Part shown: piece after piece, positions 15,817-24,253 of the stretch
Numbering within the stretch: the first letter of the stretch is position 1
How the letters are laid out: each line of letters begins with the position of its first letter
Source: M3007 sp046296435
GTDB taxonomy: Bacteria > Bacteroidota > Bacteroidia > Chitinophagales > Saprospiraceae
Direction of reading: 5' to 3'
Length of the DNA stretch: 64,000 bases
Assembly: GCA_046296435.1 (NCBI GenBank)
Contig: JBKBLI010000009.1
Coordinates: 1 to 64,000 of the forward strand
Position numbers and translations under genes: made by a program
The notes under the pieces: model-generated
The model's input: the letters and a program-made list of their open reading frames with translations, nothing else
The model's database searches: none
Told to the model about the DNA's origin: nothing

Positions 15817-17397
15817 ATGCTTGATCTGACTCGCGCGCTCAGAAGCGGAGCGTACATAGCGGTAAGCGCCGCGACCCTGTTTTTTTCCTGCAAAAAAGAC
15901 TTCGAGAACGTCGAATTGGCCGGCCGCATTGCCGACTTCGCCTTTCCGCTCTTTTCAACAGAACTGTCCATACAGGACCTGGTATCCAATATCATCAGAG
16001 AGGATGTGCAAGGCGATACCCTGATCATCAATCCGGACGGTACGATGACCCTTTTCTACAGCGGCGAATTGGCCGAAAAGCCGGCTTCAGACCTCAATAT
16101 CTGGATCGAAAACGCCCTTATCCCAATCGCCGCCCCTGAATATTTTGCCCCCATCGACGCGCCCAATGGCGTCATCATCAGAGAGGTGGATCTGAAGTCG
16201 GGACTGCTCACCTTACTGATTGTCAACACAACTCCCGCTCCCATCACAGGCGTCTTCTCCAGCCCTCAGATGACCAAAAACGGCGTACCGCTCTCCATTC
16301 CGTTCAACGCTCCTGCTAACGGGCTGTTTTTTTCCCCGCCGGTCAACTTGGCCGATTGGAAACTAACGGTGGATAACAACACCCTGTACTGTCGGTATGA
16401 AGCGTTCCAAAACGGGCAGCCCATCGTCATCCCCGACGCCTCGCCCGGCACGCCGGGTATCGGCATGTCGATCAGCGGCATGAACTTCTGGTACATGGAA
16501 GGGTACTGGGGCTACACTGAATATCCGCTTACGCTCGACACGATCGCTATCGATATCAACCAAACCAATCTGGACGCCAATGTCTTTATCAAAAACCCCA
16601 AAATCACCCTGACGATCAGCAATTCGTGGGGCTTCCCCACGCGGGGCATCGCCAATGTATTCGAATTTGTGGGCCGCGACGGCAAAACCTATCCGCTTGT
16701 CACCTCTTTGTTCGGCCCCGACAAAGGGGTAGATTTCAATTATCCGCAGTGGATCAAAGGCGAAGTGGGCCAGACCAAAATCACGCAATTCACCCTCGAC
16801 GAAACCAACTCAAATATTGCCGAAATCTTCAACGCGCAGCCTGTCAAGTTGATTTACGACTTACAAGGCGTGGCCAATGCCCTTCAAGACCCCTCGATCA
16901 TTGGATTTTTGACCGACAGCAGCAATATCAAACTTCAGGTGCGCGTCGAACTTCTGTTGGAGGGGTCTGCGCGCAACTTCAGCGCCGAGCAGGATCTCGA
17001 TCTCAACTTTGGGGATATCGGCAACGTAGCTGTTGAGGATCTGGAGTCCGTAGAGTTCAAAATCGTCACTGAAAATTCAGCCCCAATCGCCACGGCGCTG
17101 CAAATATATTTTCAGGACGAATTCGGCGCCGTGATTGATTCCCTCTTCGCAGGCCCTCCGGCCTTTATCATGGAATCCGCGCCCATCAACTCGCAAGGCG
17201 TCAGCACCGGATTCAGTCGCCGCGAAACCTTTGTTCCGATGGATCGCCAACGCTTCGAAAGGGTGCGCAACGCTTCTAAGGCCAAACTTTTTACGTACTT
17301 CACCACCGCTCAGGATGGTCTGACGCCCGTCAAACTGCTGGCGACCAACGCCGCCAGGGTAGGCATGGGGATCAGGGTGCGGGTGAAGCGGGAATGA
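15817..17397 (+). CDS. Putative lipoprotein of unknown function
   Basis: 526 residues. The N-terminus (YIAVSAATLFFSCKKDF) is a lipoprotein signal with Cys about 25; the following Lys-Lys-Asp suits surface or outer-membrane sorting in this phylum. The body is beta-rich and acidic, with repeated phrases such as GDTLIINPDGTMTLFYSGEL, LTVDNNTLYCRYEAF and DTIAIDINQTNLDANVFIKN. The last resembles immunoglobulin-like LEA/WHy-type segments, but I cannot assign a family. It follows the barrel gene by 29 bases, so the two are probably one transcript. It converges on the AsmA-like gene. Confidence 0.65.
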   Translation: MLDLTRALRSGAYIAVSAATLFFSCKKDFENVELAGRIADFAFPLFSTELSIQDLVSNIIREDVQGDTLIINPDGTMTLFYSGELAEKPASDLNIWIENALIPIAAPEYFAPIDAPNGVIIREVDLKSGLLTLLIVNTTPAPITGVFSSPQMTKNGVPLSIPFNAPANGLFFSPPVNLADWKLTVDNNTLYCRYEAFQNGQPIVIPDASPGTPGIGMSISGMNFWYMEGYWGYTEYPLTLDTIAIDINQTNLDANVFIKNPKITLTISNSWGFPTRGIANVFEFVGRDGKTYPLVTSLFGPDKGVDFNYPQWIKGEVGQTKITQFTLDETNSNIAEIFNAQPVKLIYDLQGVANALQDPSIIGFLTDSSNIKLQVRVELLLEGSARNFSAEQDLDLNFGDIGNVAVEDLESVEFKIVTENSAPIATALQIYFQDEFGAVIDSLFAGPPAFIMESAPINSQGVSTGFSRRETFVPMDRQRFERVRNASKAKLFTYFTTAQDGLTPVKLLATNAARVGMGIRVRVKRE

Positions 17398-17417
17398 GTT
17401 AGAGGGAGTGGGGCGCG

Positions 17418-20400
17418 TCAGTTCTTGCGTCTGAACGGATTGGCTTCATCCAATTTGCGTTTTGCTTCGTCGGCTTTGCGCCGGGCTTCGCGTTCCAGCT
17501 CTTCTCGCCTGCGCTGCGCCTCTTCTTGAAGGCGTTGCGCTTCCTCGCGGGCCTTATCCTGCGCTTCGCGGGCTTTTTGGTCGGCCAGGTTGCGCAGGCT
17601 GTCTTGCACGCGCCTCGCTTCGGTTTCGGCGCGCAATCTGGCGGCGTCCATTTCGCTCTGCACCCGGTTGCGCAGGGAGTCGCGGGTCTGGTCTATGCGG
17701 TTTTGCACCGTCGCTTGCGCTTCTTCTCTAATACTGCTTTGGCCGTCGGCCCCAAGTACCTTGAAGGTCACCTTGGGATTGGAGAGGCGGCCGCTAAGGT
17801 CAAAGCGGATGTTGATATAGTCGCCATTGGCAATGCTTACGCCTTGCTTGGCCGCTTCCGCGCTCAGGAAATTCAGGCCGGAATTGACACCGGCGCCCAG
17901 CGCTTTTCTCGGCGTTTTGGTGAGGATCTGATAGGACATGTCCTGCTGGATACCGTGAAATCCGGATATCTGCATGGCCACATCGCGGACCTGGAGATTG
18001 AAGGGCTTCACGCTGACTTTGCCGTCCTTGATCTCGAACCAGTTGCGGGTATTGCCCAACTCTAAACGCGACAAATAGGGGGCGTTGAGCCGGGTGGCCA
18101 GTTCGTTGGCAGCCTTGAAATTGCTCAGCGTCGCATTGATGGTCTCCAGGAAGCCTGCGGCGTTGAGCGAAGCCAAATCGGGGGTCATGTCTTTGCCGAG
18201 CAATCCGCTCATGCTAAGCGTCGTATTGAATCGGCCGTCGATGAGTTGCGCGATGGGCGCCGCGGCTTTCATGGTTGAAAATTGCCGATAGGCATCCTTG
18301 AATCCAAGATTGACCAACCCCAACTCGACATTGTATGCGGGCTTATTCAGGTCGCGCGTGTCGTAATCGCCGCTGATGCTGAATTGACCTCCGAGCAGAT
18401 CGGCCCGCACGTTGCGCAGCGAAGCTACGCCTCTAGAGGCGACCACCTGCCCGTTGAGGTTGTTGATGTCCATATCGGTATATCGGACTTTGTCGAAAGA
18501 GGCATTGAGGGCGATATCTACATTCTGAGGTACGGGGATCACGCCCTCGGCCGCAGGCTCGGCTTGTCCTGAGGCCGGAGCGGCGGCATTGTCTGACATG
18601 AAGGGGTTTAGGTCGAAAGAGCGGGAGCGCAGGTTGAGCGTACCGCTGACTGTTTCATTGTTGAACAGGTAATTCCAGACGTTGTTGAGTTGGCCGGAGC
18701 CGCTTAGGTCCCCCGCGCCATTGATCACTACGCCGAAATCGTCCAGCGTCATCTTGTTGGGCGTAAAATGCCCTTTCATGCTCAGGTTGCTCAGATCGTA
18801 AGTATCGTATTTGAGGCGATTGATGCGGCCGTCCACGTTGAAGTCCCAGCGGTCGAAGGGGCGCTCGGACGCGGCGGTAGCGGCGGCGGGCGGCGGCGGC
18901 TCATCGCTTTCGCTCATCCATTCGTTGGCGTCGAAAAAAGCGGAACTGAACGTCAACACGCCCTTCATGGTCTTTTGCGGCGAGAACCAAGCCAGAATGT
19001 TGTCCACGGCGCCAGAAGCGCGCAGGTCGCTCTTACCCAGACGGGCGTCGAACTGCTCAACGGCTACGCGTTGGGGCGAGAGCGTAGTCTGGAGCGCGGC
19101 GATGCGAACATCTGGTTGGCCGGCGCTGCGATAGGTCATATTTTGCAGGCCGAATACGCCGTTCATTTGCACCTGTTCGTATTGTTGGCGTTCGATTTGA
19201 TTCATTGAGGCTTTTGCGGTCAGATTGGCGCGCAGGATACCGTTGAGTTCAGACACCCCTTCCATCGGGAAGGCTTTGGCCAGTTCGCCGAGGTTGAGCG
19301 TGCCGTTGAGGCGCATGTCAACGGTCGGGTTGCTGATCGGCCGCGACAGGTTGAAATAGCCTTCCAGAGGATTGGAGCCGATGCGCAAGGCAAAACGGGG
19401 TATCTTGACGGTCATGTTGTCGAGTTGCCTGTCGGGGCTATTGACAGAGGCCTCCACATTGATCCCGGATACGCCCAGCGGGAGGGACGGATATTTGAAG
19501 GCGCCGTCGTTGACGCCGATGTCAACACGGAATGCCGGATACGCATTTTCGCTGTACGTACCTTTGATCATACCAGACAGCTTGAGCGATCCCGACGCGC
19601 TCACATTGCCAAAATCCTTGGTGTAGGCGCCGGGGATCAGCGAAAGGAAGCTCTTGAAGGTGTTTTCGGGCGTGGTGAACACCAGATCCATCATCACGTC
19701 GCGCTCGTTGGGCAATTGTACCCATCCGGTGAGCAAGAGCCGCAGGTCGTTGATGCGCAGGTCGTTCTCTTTGAGCGTGAAGCGTTGGTTGCTCATGTCG
19801 GCGTTGAGCACGTTATTCCAAGTTGCCTGGGCGTTGCTCAGATAGCTCACGCCGCCGTATTTGAAGGAGAGCGCGGCGATCTGGGTACGGGTTGCGATAT
19901 CGTAGATCAGGCTGCCGAACTTGCCGCTTCCGGTATGGTCAAGCCCTTTGATCTGAATGCGCATGTTGCTCTCGCGATCGTCGTAGAGGAGCGCGCCGTT
20001 GCGGATGGCGTAGCGCTCTATCTTCATGACGCCGGCCGAGGGTTCTTTAGCGCTTGCCGCAGGGGCTTCGTCGCCCGGCTTGACGATATCATAGTTGGCC
20101 CGGCCATCCGGCGTGATATAGACCCGTATGTCCGGATTGTCGAGGTAAAAGCCTTTGATAACGATATCGTCGCTGAAGATAGCCGACCAAAGGTCGATGG
20201 CCATGTCCATTTTTTTGCAGTAGAGGAGACGCGTACCTTCGAAATCGTCGCGTCCGGTGATGCTCAGATCCTCCAATCCGACGGAGAGCTTGGGGAAGTG
20301 GCGGAACAGCGACAAGCTCACGCGTTCAAAATCCAGCGTCGCCGTGAGGCTCTCGTTGGCTGTTTTCTTGATCTGCGCAACGATCTCGTCTTTGAACAAA

Positions 20401-20471
20401 AATGGCAAGGCGATCAAAGCGCCTATTAAGACGGCAACGAATATGGCAATGCCCAAAAATATTTTTTTCAT
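17418..20471 (-). CDS. AsmA-family protein, inner-membrane anchored
   Basis: 1017 residues from the ATG at 20471, which gives the expected MKKIFLGIAIFVAVLIGA membrane anchor; an in-frame start 14 codons upstream is less likely. The N-terminal AsmA block includes LSLFRHFPKLSVGLEDLSI, IKGFYLDNPDIRVYI and GRANYDIVKP. The centre is long, repetitive and beta-rich, as in proteins thought to bridge inner and outer membranes for lipid transport. The C-terminal domain has FKAANELATRLNAPYLSRLE and LRVRDVAMQISGFHG-like repeats. The last ~110 residues are a very charged Glu/Arg/Lys/Ala coiled coil. It lies 137 bases downstream of rnz on the same strand. Confidence 0.85.
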   Translation of the reverse strand: MKKIFLGIAIFVAVLIGALIALPFLFKDEIVAQIKKTANESLTATLDFERVSLSLFRHFPKLSVGLEDLSITGRDDFEGTRLLYCKKMDMAIDLWSAIFSDDIVIKGFYLDNPDIRVYITPDGRANYDIVKPGDEAPAASAKEPSAGVMKIERYAIRNGALLYDDRESNMRIQIKGLDHTGSGKFGSLIYDIATRTQIAALSFKYGGVSYLSNAQATWNNVLNADMSNQRFTLKENDLRINDLRLLLTGWVQLPNERDVMMDLVFTTPENTFKSFLSLIPGAYTKDFGNVSASGSLKLSGMIKGTYSENAYPAFRVDIGVNDGAFKYPSLPLGVSGINVEASVNSPDRQLDNMTVKIPRFALRIGSNPLEGYFNLSRPISNPTVDMRLNGTLNLGELAKAFPMEGVSELNGILRANLTAKASMNQIERQQYEQVQMNGVFGLQNMTYRSAGQPDVRIAALQTTLSPQRVAVEQFDARLGKSDLRASGAVDNILAWFSPQKTMKGVLTFSSAFFDANEWMSESDEPPPPAAATAASERPFDRWDFNVDGRINRLKYDTYDLSNLSMKGHFTPNKMTLDDFGVVINGAGDLSGSGQLNNVWNYLFNNETVSGTLNLRSRSFDLNPFMSDNAAAPASGQAEPAAEGVIPVPQNVDIALNASFDKVRYTDMDINNLNGQVVASRGVASLRNVRADLLGGQFSISGDYDTRDLNKPAYNVELGLVNLGFKDAYRQFSTMKAAAPIAQLIDGRFNTTLSMSGLLGKDMTPDLASLNAAGFLETINATLSNFKAANELATRLNAPYLSRLELGNTRNWFEIKDGKVSVKPFNLQVRDVAMQISGFHGIQQDMSYQILTKTPRKALGAGVNSGLNFLSAEAAKQGVSIANGDYINIRFDLSGRLSNPKVTFKVLGADGQSSIREEAQATVQNRIDQTRDSLRNRVQSEMDAARLRAETEARRVQDSLRNLADQKAREAQDKAREEAQRLQEEAQRRREELEREARRKADEAKRKLDEANPFRRKN

Positions 20472-20608
20472 AAAAATTTTAACGATCATCCACTGCGCGA
20501 CATTGCATGCCACCTTTGACTGATTGCAGTATTTTTATCGGAAATATAAATGGCTTCGCCCAAAACGCATGAAGTTCCGGCCCGTCGGCCCGTTCCTACG
20601 CTGCGCGA

Positions 20609-21529
20609 TTATTTCGCAACATCTATCGAATACACGTCGCCATCGCTCACCGCATGCGATTCTGCAAATATGCCCCGGGCTTCTGCAACATGGAGATCGG
20701 TATCGACATAGCGTCCGGAGAAGTGCCCCAACAAAAGCTTCCCGACGCCGGCTGCACGGGCTATTCCGGCGGCTTGCGCGGCGGTGCTGTGCCCTGAGAG
20801 CGCAGCTTCTTCTACAAATTCCTCTGTGAACGTAGCCTCGTGATACAGCAAATCTACGCCCCGGACAGCGCGAGCCGCGGTCTCAGAAGGCATGGTATCA
20901 GTGCAGTAAGCATAAGCGCAGGTAGGTAAGGGGGGGAGAGTAAGGCGTTTGTTGGCGATAACACGACCATCGGGGAGCCGGACATCTTCCCCTCGCTTGG
21001 CGGCTTTGATCTGCTCAATCTGCAGCCCATAGGTCTCGATGGCTGTTTTGTCCACATTGAGGGGCTTGGGCTTGGTCCTGAATAGCCATCCGCAGCAAGG
21101 CGTGCGGTGCAAAAGGGGGACCGTCCATACCTCGAGCAGTTCGTCTTCGAATACGCAGGCGTTTTGTTCAGGATCTACCTCTTCAAATGTTATGGGATAC
21201 GAGAACATGGCGCCGCAGCGCTTGAAAGTACCCTCGATGATGTCGCGCAGCCCCGGAGGAGAATAGACTGCCAGGGGCTTTTGGCGATTGCGCAGGCTGA
21301 ACGAAGTCAACAGCCCGGCCATGCCGAATATATGATCGCCGTGCAGGTGCGTGATAAAAATGCTTTCGATGCGCTCGTATTTTACTTTGTAGCGGAACAG
21401 TTGCATCTGCGTACCTTCGCCGCAATCAAGCAAAAAGTAACGATTCTCAACGCGAAGCGCCTGAGCGCTATATGCCCGACCTTGAAACGGCCCGCCCGAA
21501 CCGCTTCCGAGTATAGTAATCTCCATCAT
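20609..21529 (-). CDS. rnz: Ribonuclease Z
   Basis: tRNA 3'-end processing endonuclease of the metallo-beta-lactamase fold. 306 residues, normal for the short form. Zinc ligands are visible in ITHLHGDHIFGMAGLLTSF (about residue 60), CTDTMP, DLLYHEATF (about 225), ALSGHSTAAQAAGIA and KLLLGHFSGRY. The N-terminus MEITILGSGSG fits the family. Two adjacent ATGs are present; the second gives the standard start. It is divergent from the NAD(P)HX repair gene, with 37 bases between the starts. Confidence 0.95.
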   Translation of the reverse strand: MMEITILGSGSGGPFQGRAYSAQALRVENRYFLLDCGEGTQMQLFRYKVKYERIESIFITHLHGDHIFGMAGLLTSFSLRNRQKPLAVYSPPGLRDIIEGTFKRCGAMFSYPITFEEVDPEQNACVFEDELLEVWTVPLLHRTPCCGWLFRTKPKPLNVDKTAIETYGLQIEQIKAAKRGEDVRLPDGRVIANKRLTLPPLPTCAYAYCTDTMPSETAARAVRGVDLLYHEATFTEEFVEEAALSGHSTAAQAAGIARAAGVGKLLLGHFSGRYVDTDLHVAEARGIFAESHAVSDGDVYSIDVAK

Positions 21530-21566
21530 TGCCGCAAAAGAACGATATTTGCCGCAAACGCTTCAT

Positions 21567-23057
21567 ATGTATATTTTTAATGCCGCCCAAATTCGCGAAT
21601 GGGACGCTTTTACCATAGCCCGCGAACCCATCGCCTCGCTGGATCTGATGGACAGAGCCGCCAGCGCGCTGACAGACGCTTTTTTTCAGCGATACCCTCA
21701 GGATATGCCGGTGCGGGTCGTGGCCGGCAAGGGCAATAACGGCGGCGACGGGGTAGCTATGGCGTTGAGACTGCATTGGCTGGGCTACGACACAAAAATT
21801 TATGTAGCCGATTTCGGCCAAAAGGCAACGCCTGAATTTGAAGCGCAGTGGGCGCGCGTCCGGTCGGTATCCAGTATCGACGCGCATACGTTGAACGCTG
21901 GGCAGGCGCCCGATTTGCCCGACAATGCCATTGTCATCGACGCCCTTTTCGGAGTGGGTCTCAACCGCCCTTTGGAGGGACCCTGGGCGCTACTGGTCGA
22001 ACGTCTCAACGCAGCGCGGCGTCACACGGTAGCCATAGACGTGCCAAGCGGCCTAAATCCGGATCATTGTCTGCAAGGGCCGGTGGTACGCGCGGCGCAT
22101 ACGATGAGCATACAGGCGCCCAAACTGGCTTTTTTTATGCCCGAAAATGAAAAATGGATCGGCGAATGGGAGATTTTAAACATTGGTCTGCATGCCGACT
22201 ATCCGGGTGTTTCGCCTTGGCGCTGCCTGAACGCTCCGGAGGTTGCGGCCATGCTCCCCGCACGTCCCCGGTTTGCGCACAAGGGCGTGTTTGGGCATGT
22301 CTTGATGGTCGCCGGTTCGTATGGCAAAGCGGGAGCGGCGCGTCTGTCGGCCGAGGCATGCCTGCGCTCAGGGGCGGGCCTGGTCACGGTACGCTGTCCG
22401 GAGGCTTGCGTGACGCCGCTACAGGCCGGCATACCGGAGGCGATGTGCGATCCGGACCCAGGGGCGCATGCGCTTAGCGCGCCATTTGACGGCGATTGGT
22501 CGCGCTACAAGGCCGTGGGCGTAGGGCCGGGCATAGGGCAGACGCCGCAGACGGCCGAGGTTTTGTGCGACCTGATTGAGCGGTGTCCGCTGCCGATCGT
22601 ATTCGACGCCGACGCCCTGAACATTCTGGCTGCGCGTCCTGCGCTCCTCGACCGTATCCCTCGCGGCAGCATCCTCACTCCCCACCCTGGCGAATTTGCG
22701 CGGCTCTTTGGCGAAGCCCAGCACAGTTTGGCGCGTTTCGAGATAGCCCTTGAACAGGCGGCGCGTCTTTCGGCCTACATCGTGCTGAAAGGAGCTTACA
22801 CCTTGGTGGCCTGTCCCGACGGCAGCGCTTACTTCAACACGACCGGCAATGCGGGGATGGCCACCGCCGGAAGCGGCGACGTGCTGACCGGTCTCGTCGC
22901 CGGCTTGCTGGCGCAGGGTCTGAGAGCGAGAGAGGCGTGCTTGGCCGGCGTGTTTATTCATGGGCGCGCCGGAGATCTGGCCAAAGCGCAACTGGGCGAA
23001 CAGGGCATGCTGGCCGGAGACATTGCGCGGGCCATCGGGCATGCCATGGCGTTTTAA
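21567..23057 (+). CDS. nnr: Bifunctional NAD(P)H-hydrate epimerase / ADP-dependent dehydratase
   Basis: Repairs hydrated NADH/NADPH: the N-terminal YjeF_N domain epimerises R and S forms, and the C-terminal ribokinase-like domain dehydrates the S form using ADP. 496 residues from the ATG at 21567. Epimerase motifs are GKGNNGGDGVAMALRLHWLG (about residue 60), DALFGVGLNRPLEGP and DVPSGLNPDHCLQGPVV. Dehydratase motifs are AHKGVFGHVLMVAGSYGKAG (about 232), VGPGIGQTPQT, VFDADALNILA, LTPHPGEFARLFG and the ADP-binding NTTGNAGMATAGSGDVLTGL. Both halves look intact. Confidence 0.95.
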   Translation: MYIFNAAQIREWDAFTIAREPIASLDLMDRAASALTDAFFQRYPQDMPVRVVAGKGNNGGDGVAMALRLHWLGYDTKIYVADFGQKATPEFEAQWARVRSVSSIDAHTLNAGQAPDLPDNAIVIDALFGVGLNRPLEGPWALLVERLNAARRHTVAIDVPSGLNPDHCLQGPVVRAAHTMSIQAPKLAFFMPENEKWIGEWEILNIGLHADYPGVSPWRCLNAPEVAAMLPARPRFAHKGVFGHVLMVAGSYGKAGAARLSAEACLRSGAGLVTVRCPEACVTPLQAGIPEAMCDPDPGAHALSAPFDGDWSRYKAVGVGPGIGQTPQTAEVLCDLIERCPLPIVFDADALNILAARPALLDRIPRGSILTPHPGEFARLFGEAQHSLARFEIALEQAARLSAYIVLKGAYTLVACPDGSAYFNTTGNAGMATAGSGDVLTGLVAGLLAQGLRAREACLAGVFIHGRAGDLAKAQLGEQGMLAGDIARAIGHAMAF

Positions 23058-23103
23058 ACTTCCGGCGCTTTTTAAAAAAAATCATCCTGAACAGTATCGA
23101 ACG

Positions 23104-23133
23104 TTGCGCAACGCAAAAACCGGCGTATCTTTG
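23104..23133 (+). promoter_or_regulatory. Consensus promoter of the dioxygenase gene, nearly leaderless
   Basis: TTG (23104-23106), exactly 19 bases, then TATCTTTG (23126-23133): a full match to the Bacteroidota -33/-7 consensus. Seven bases separate it from the ATG at 23141, so the mRNA leader would be a few bases or absent. Confidence 0.7.
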
Positions 23134-23140
23134 TCTGATC

Positions 23141-24118
23141 ATGTTGCAACGTTATTTCGAACGCTACACCGGTCTGATGCGCGCCTGGAAAGGGACTTAT
23201 GTGATCAACAATATCCTGAATCTGCGCGCGCTACGTCGCAACGCGTCGCTCTACAGCCGCTATGGGCTTCGCAAAAGCATCTTAGCGCCATTGAGCCGCG
23301 CCGATTTCCCGGAAAGCCATCCGGACATCCCGTGGCTCGATCGTCCGGATGCAGAGCGCCTGCTCAGTGCGCACAGCGCATTTCAAGCCATGACGCCCGA
23401 CATGCAACAAAAAGTGCGGCAGTTCGTACGCGAAGGCTATCTGGTTTTGGAAAATTTTTTTCCAAAAAACGATTGCGAGGCGCTCAACGCCGAAGTGGAC
23501 CAGTTGCTCAAAATCGGAGCCGTAGGTTTCAACTACACCCGTCGCAAGATTTTCAATCTTTGGGAAAAAAGCGAACTGGCGCGCAACGGGTTCTTCAAAA
23601 AGCTGGAATTGCTCGAAATATTGTCCTTTTTACTGGGCAAACCGGTCATTCCTTTTCAATCCCTCAATTTTGTGGAGGGCAGCGAGCAACGGGCGCATTC
23701 TGACTCCATACACATGAGCACCTGGCCGGAAGGCTACCTGATTGCCGTGTGGATCGCGCTTGAAGAGGCCGGCGAACGCAATGGCGCTTTGGTTTACTAT
23801 CCGGGCAGCCACCGACTTCCCTACTTGAGCGGACGCGACTATCCCTCGGGCAATACCCGCTTCTGGATAGGCGCCGAAAGCAACCGTCGTTACGAAGACA
23901 AAATCGCCGGATTGATCGATCAACATGGACTGAAGCCCCGCGTCTTTCGCGCGCAGACGGGCGATGCGCTGATCTGGCACGCCAATCTGATTCATGGCGG
24001 CTTGCCGATCCGGGAAGCGGATGCCACGCGCCGAAGCATGGTATGCCACTACTACGCCGAAGATGCGATCTGCTACCACGAGATGTCGCAGCGCCCGGCA
24101 ATTATCCGGACGATTTAG
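23141..24118 (+). CDS. Phytanoyl-CoA dioxygenase (PhyH) family protein
   Basis: Non-heme Fe(II)/2-oxoglutarate oxygenase, 325 residues from the ATG at 23141; upstream in-frame sequence overlaps the preceding gene and is not protein-like. The iron-binding facial triad is visible: HSD in EQRAHSDSIHMSTW (about residue 189), and the distal His in ALIWHANLIHGGLPI (about 285), followed by the 2-oxoglutarate-binding Arg in ATRRSMVCHYY. DQLLKIGAVGFNYTRRKIF and LVYYPGSHRLPYLSG are PhyH-like. The substrate cannot be read from the sequence; bacterial homologues hydroxylate small molecules or natural products. It is probably monocistronic with its own promoter. Confidence 0.85.
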   Translation: MLQRYFERYTGLMRAWKGTYVINNILNLRALRRNASLYSRYGLRKSILAPLSRADFPESHPDIPWLDRPDAERLLSAHSAFQAMTPDMQQKVRQFVREGYLVLENFFPKNDCEALNAEVDQLLKIGAVGFNYTRRKIFNLWEKSELARNGFFKKLELLEILSFLLGKPVIPFQSLNFVEGSEQRAHSDSIHMSTWPEGYLIAVWIALEEAGERNGALVYYPGSHRLPYLSGRDYPSGNTRFWIGAESNRRYEDKIAGLIDQHGLKPRVFRAQTGDALIWHANLIHGGLPIREADATRRSMVCHYYAEDAICYHEMSQRPAIIRTI

Positions 24119-24181
24119 GGCCATAAATTTGTCACAAAAAAGTCAGGATTGATGTTTTTTTTAGCAAAAAGCGTGATTTAA

Positions 24182-24213
24182 CAACTTTACGTTAAGTTGA
24201 CATTATATCTTTG
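24182..24213 (+). promoter_or_regulatory. -7 box with an upstream dyad, PA-domain cargo gene
   Basis: TATCTTTG (24206-24213) lies 40 bases before the ATG at 24254. Just upstream is CAACTTTACGTTAAGTTG (24182-24199), an 18-bp near-palindrome with one mismatched symmetric pair, where the -33 element should be. It looks like an operator. Confidence 0.5.
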
Positions 24214-24253
24214 CTCCGTCAATCCGTTCATCAACAAATTAAACTGTATCTGT

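Noticed and set aside
19425..20429. 334-codon frame opposite the AsmA-like gene
   Set aside because: Antisense shadow of a well-supported gene, with no signal, motif or composition of its own. Similar long antisense frames at 349-1053 and 11872-13020 were dropped for the same reason.
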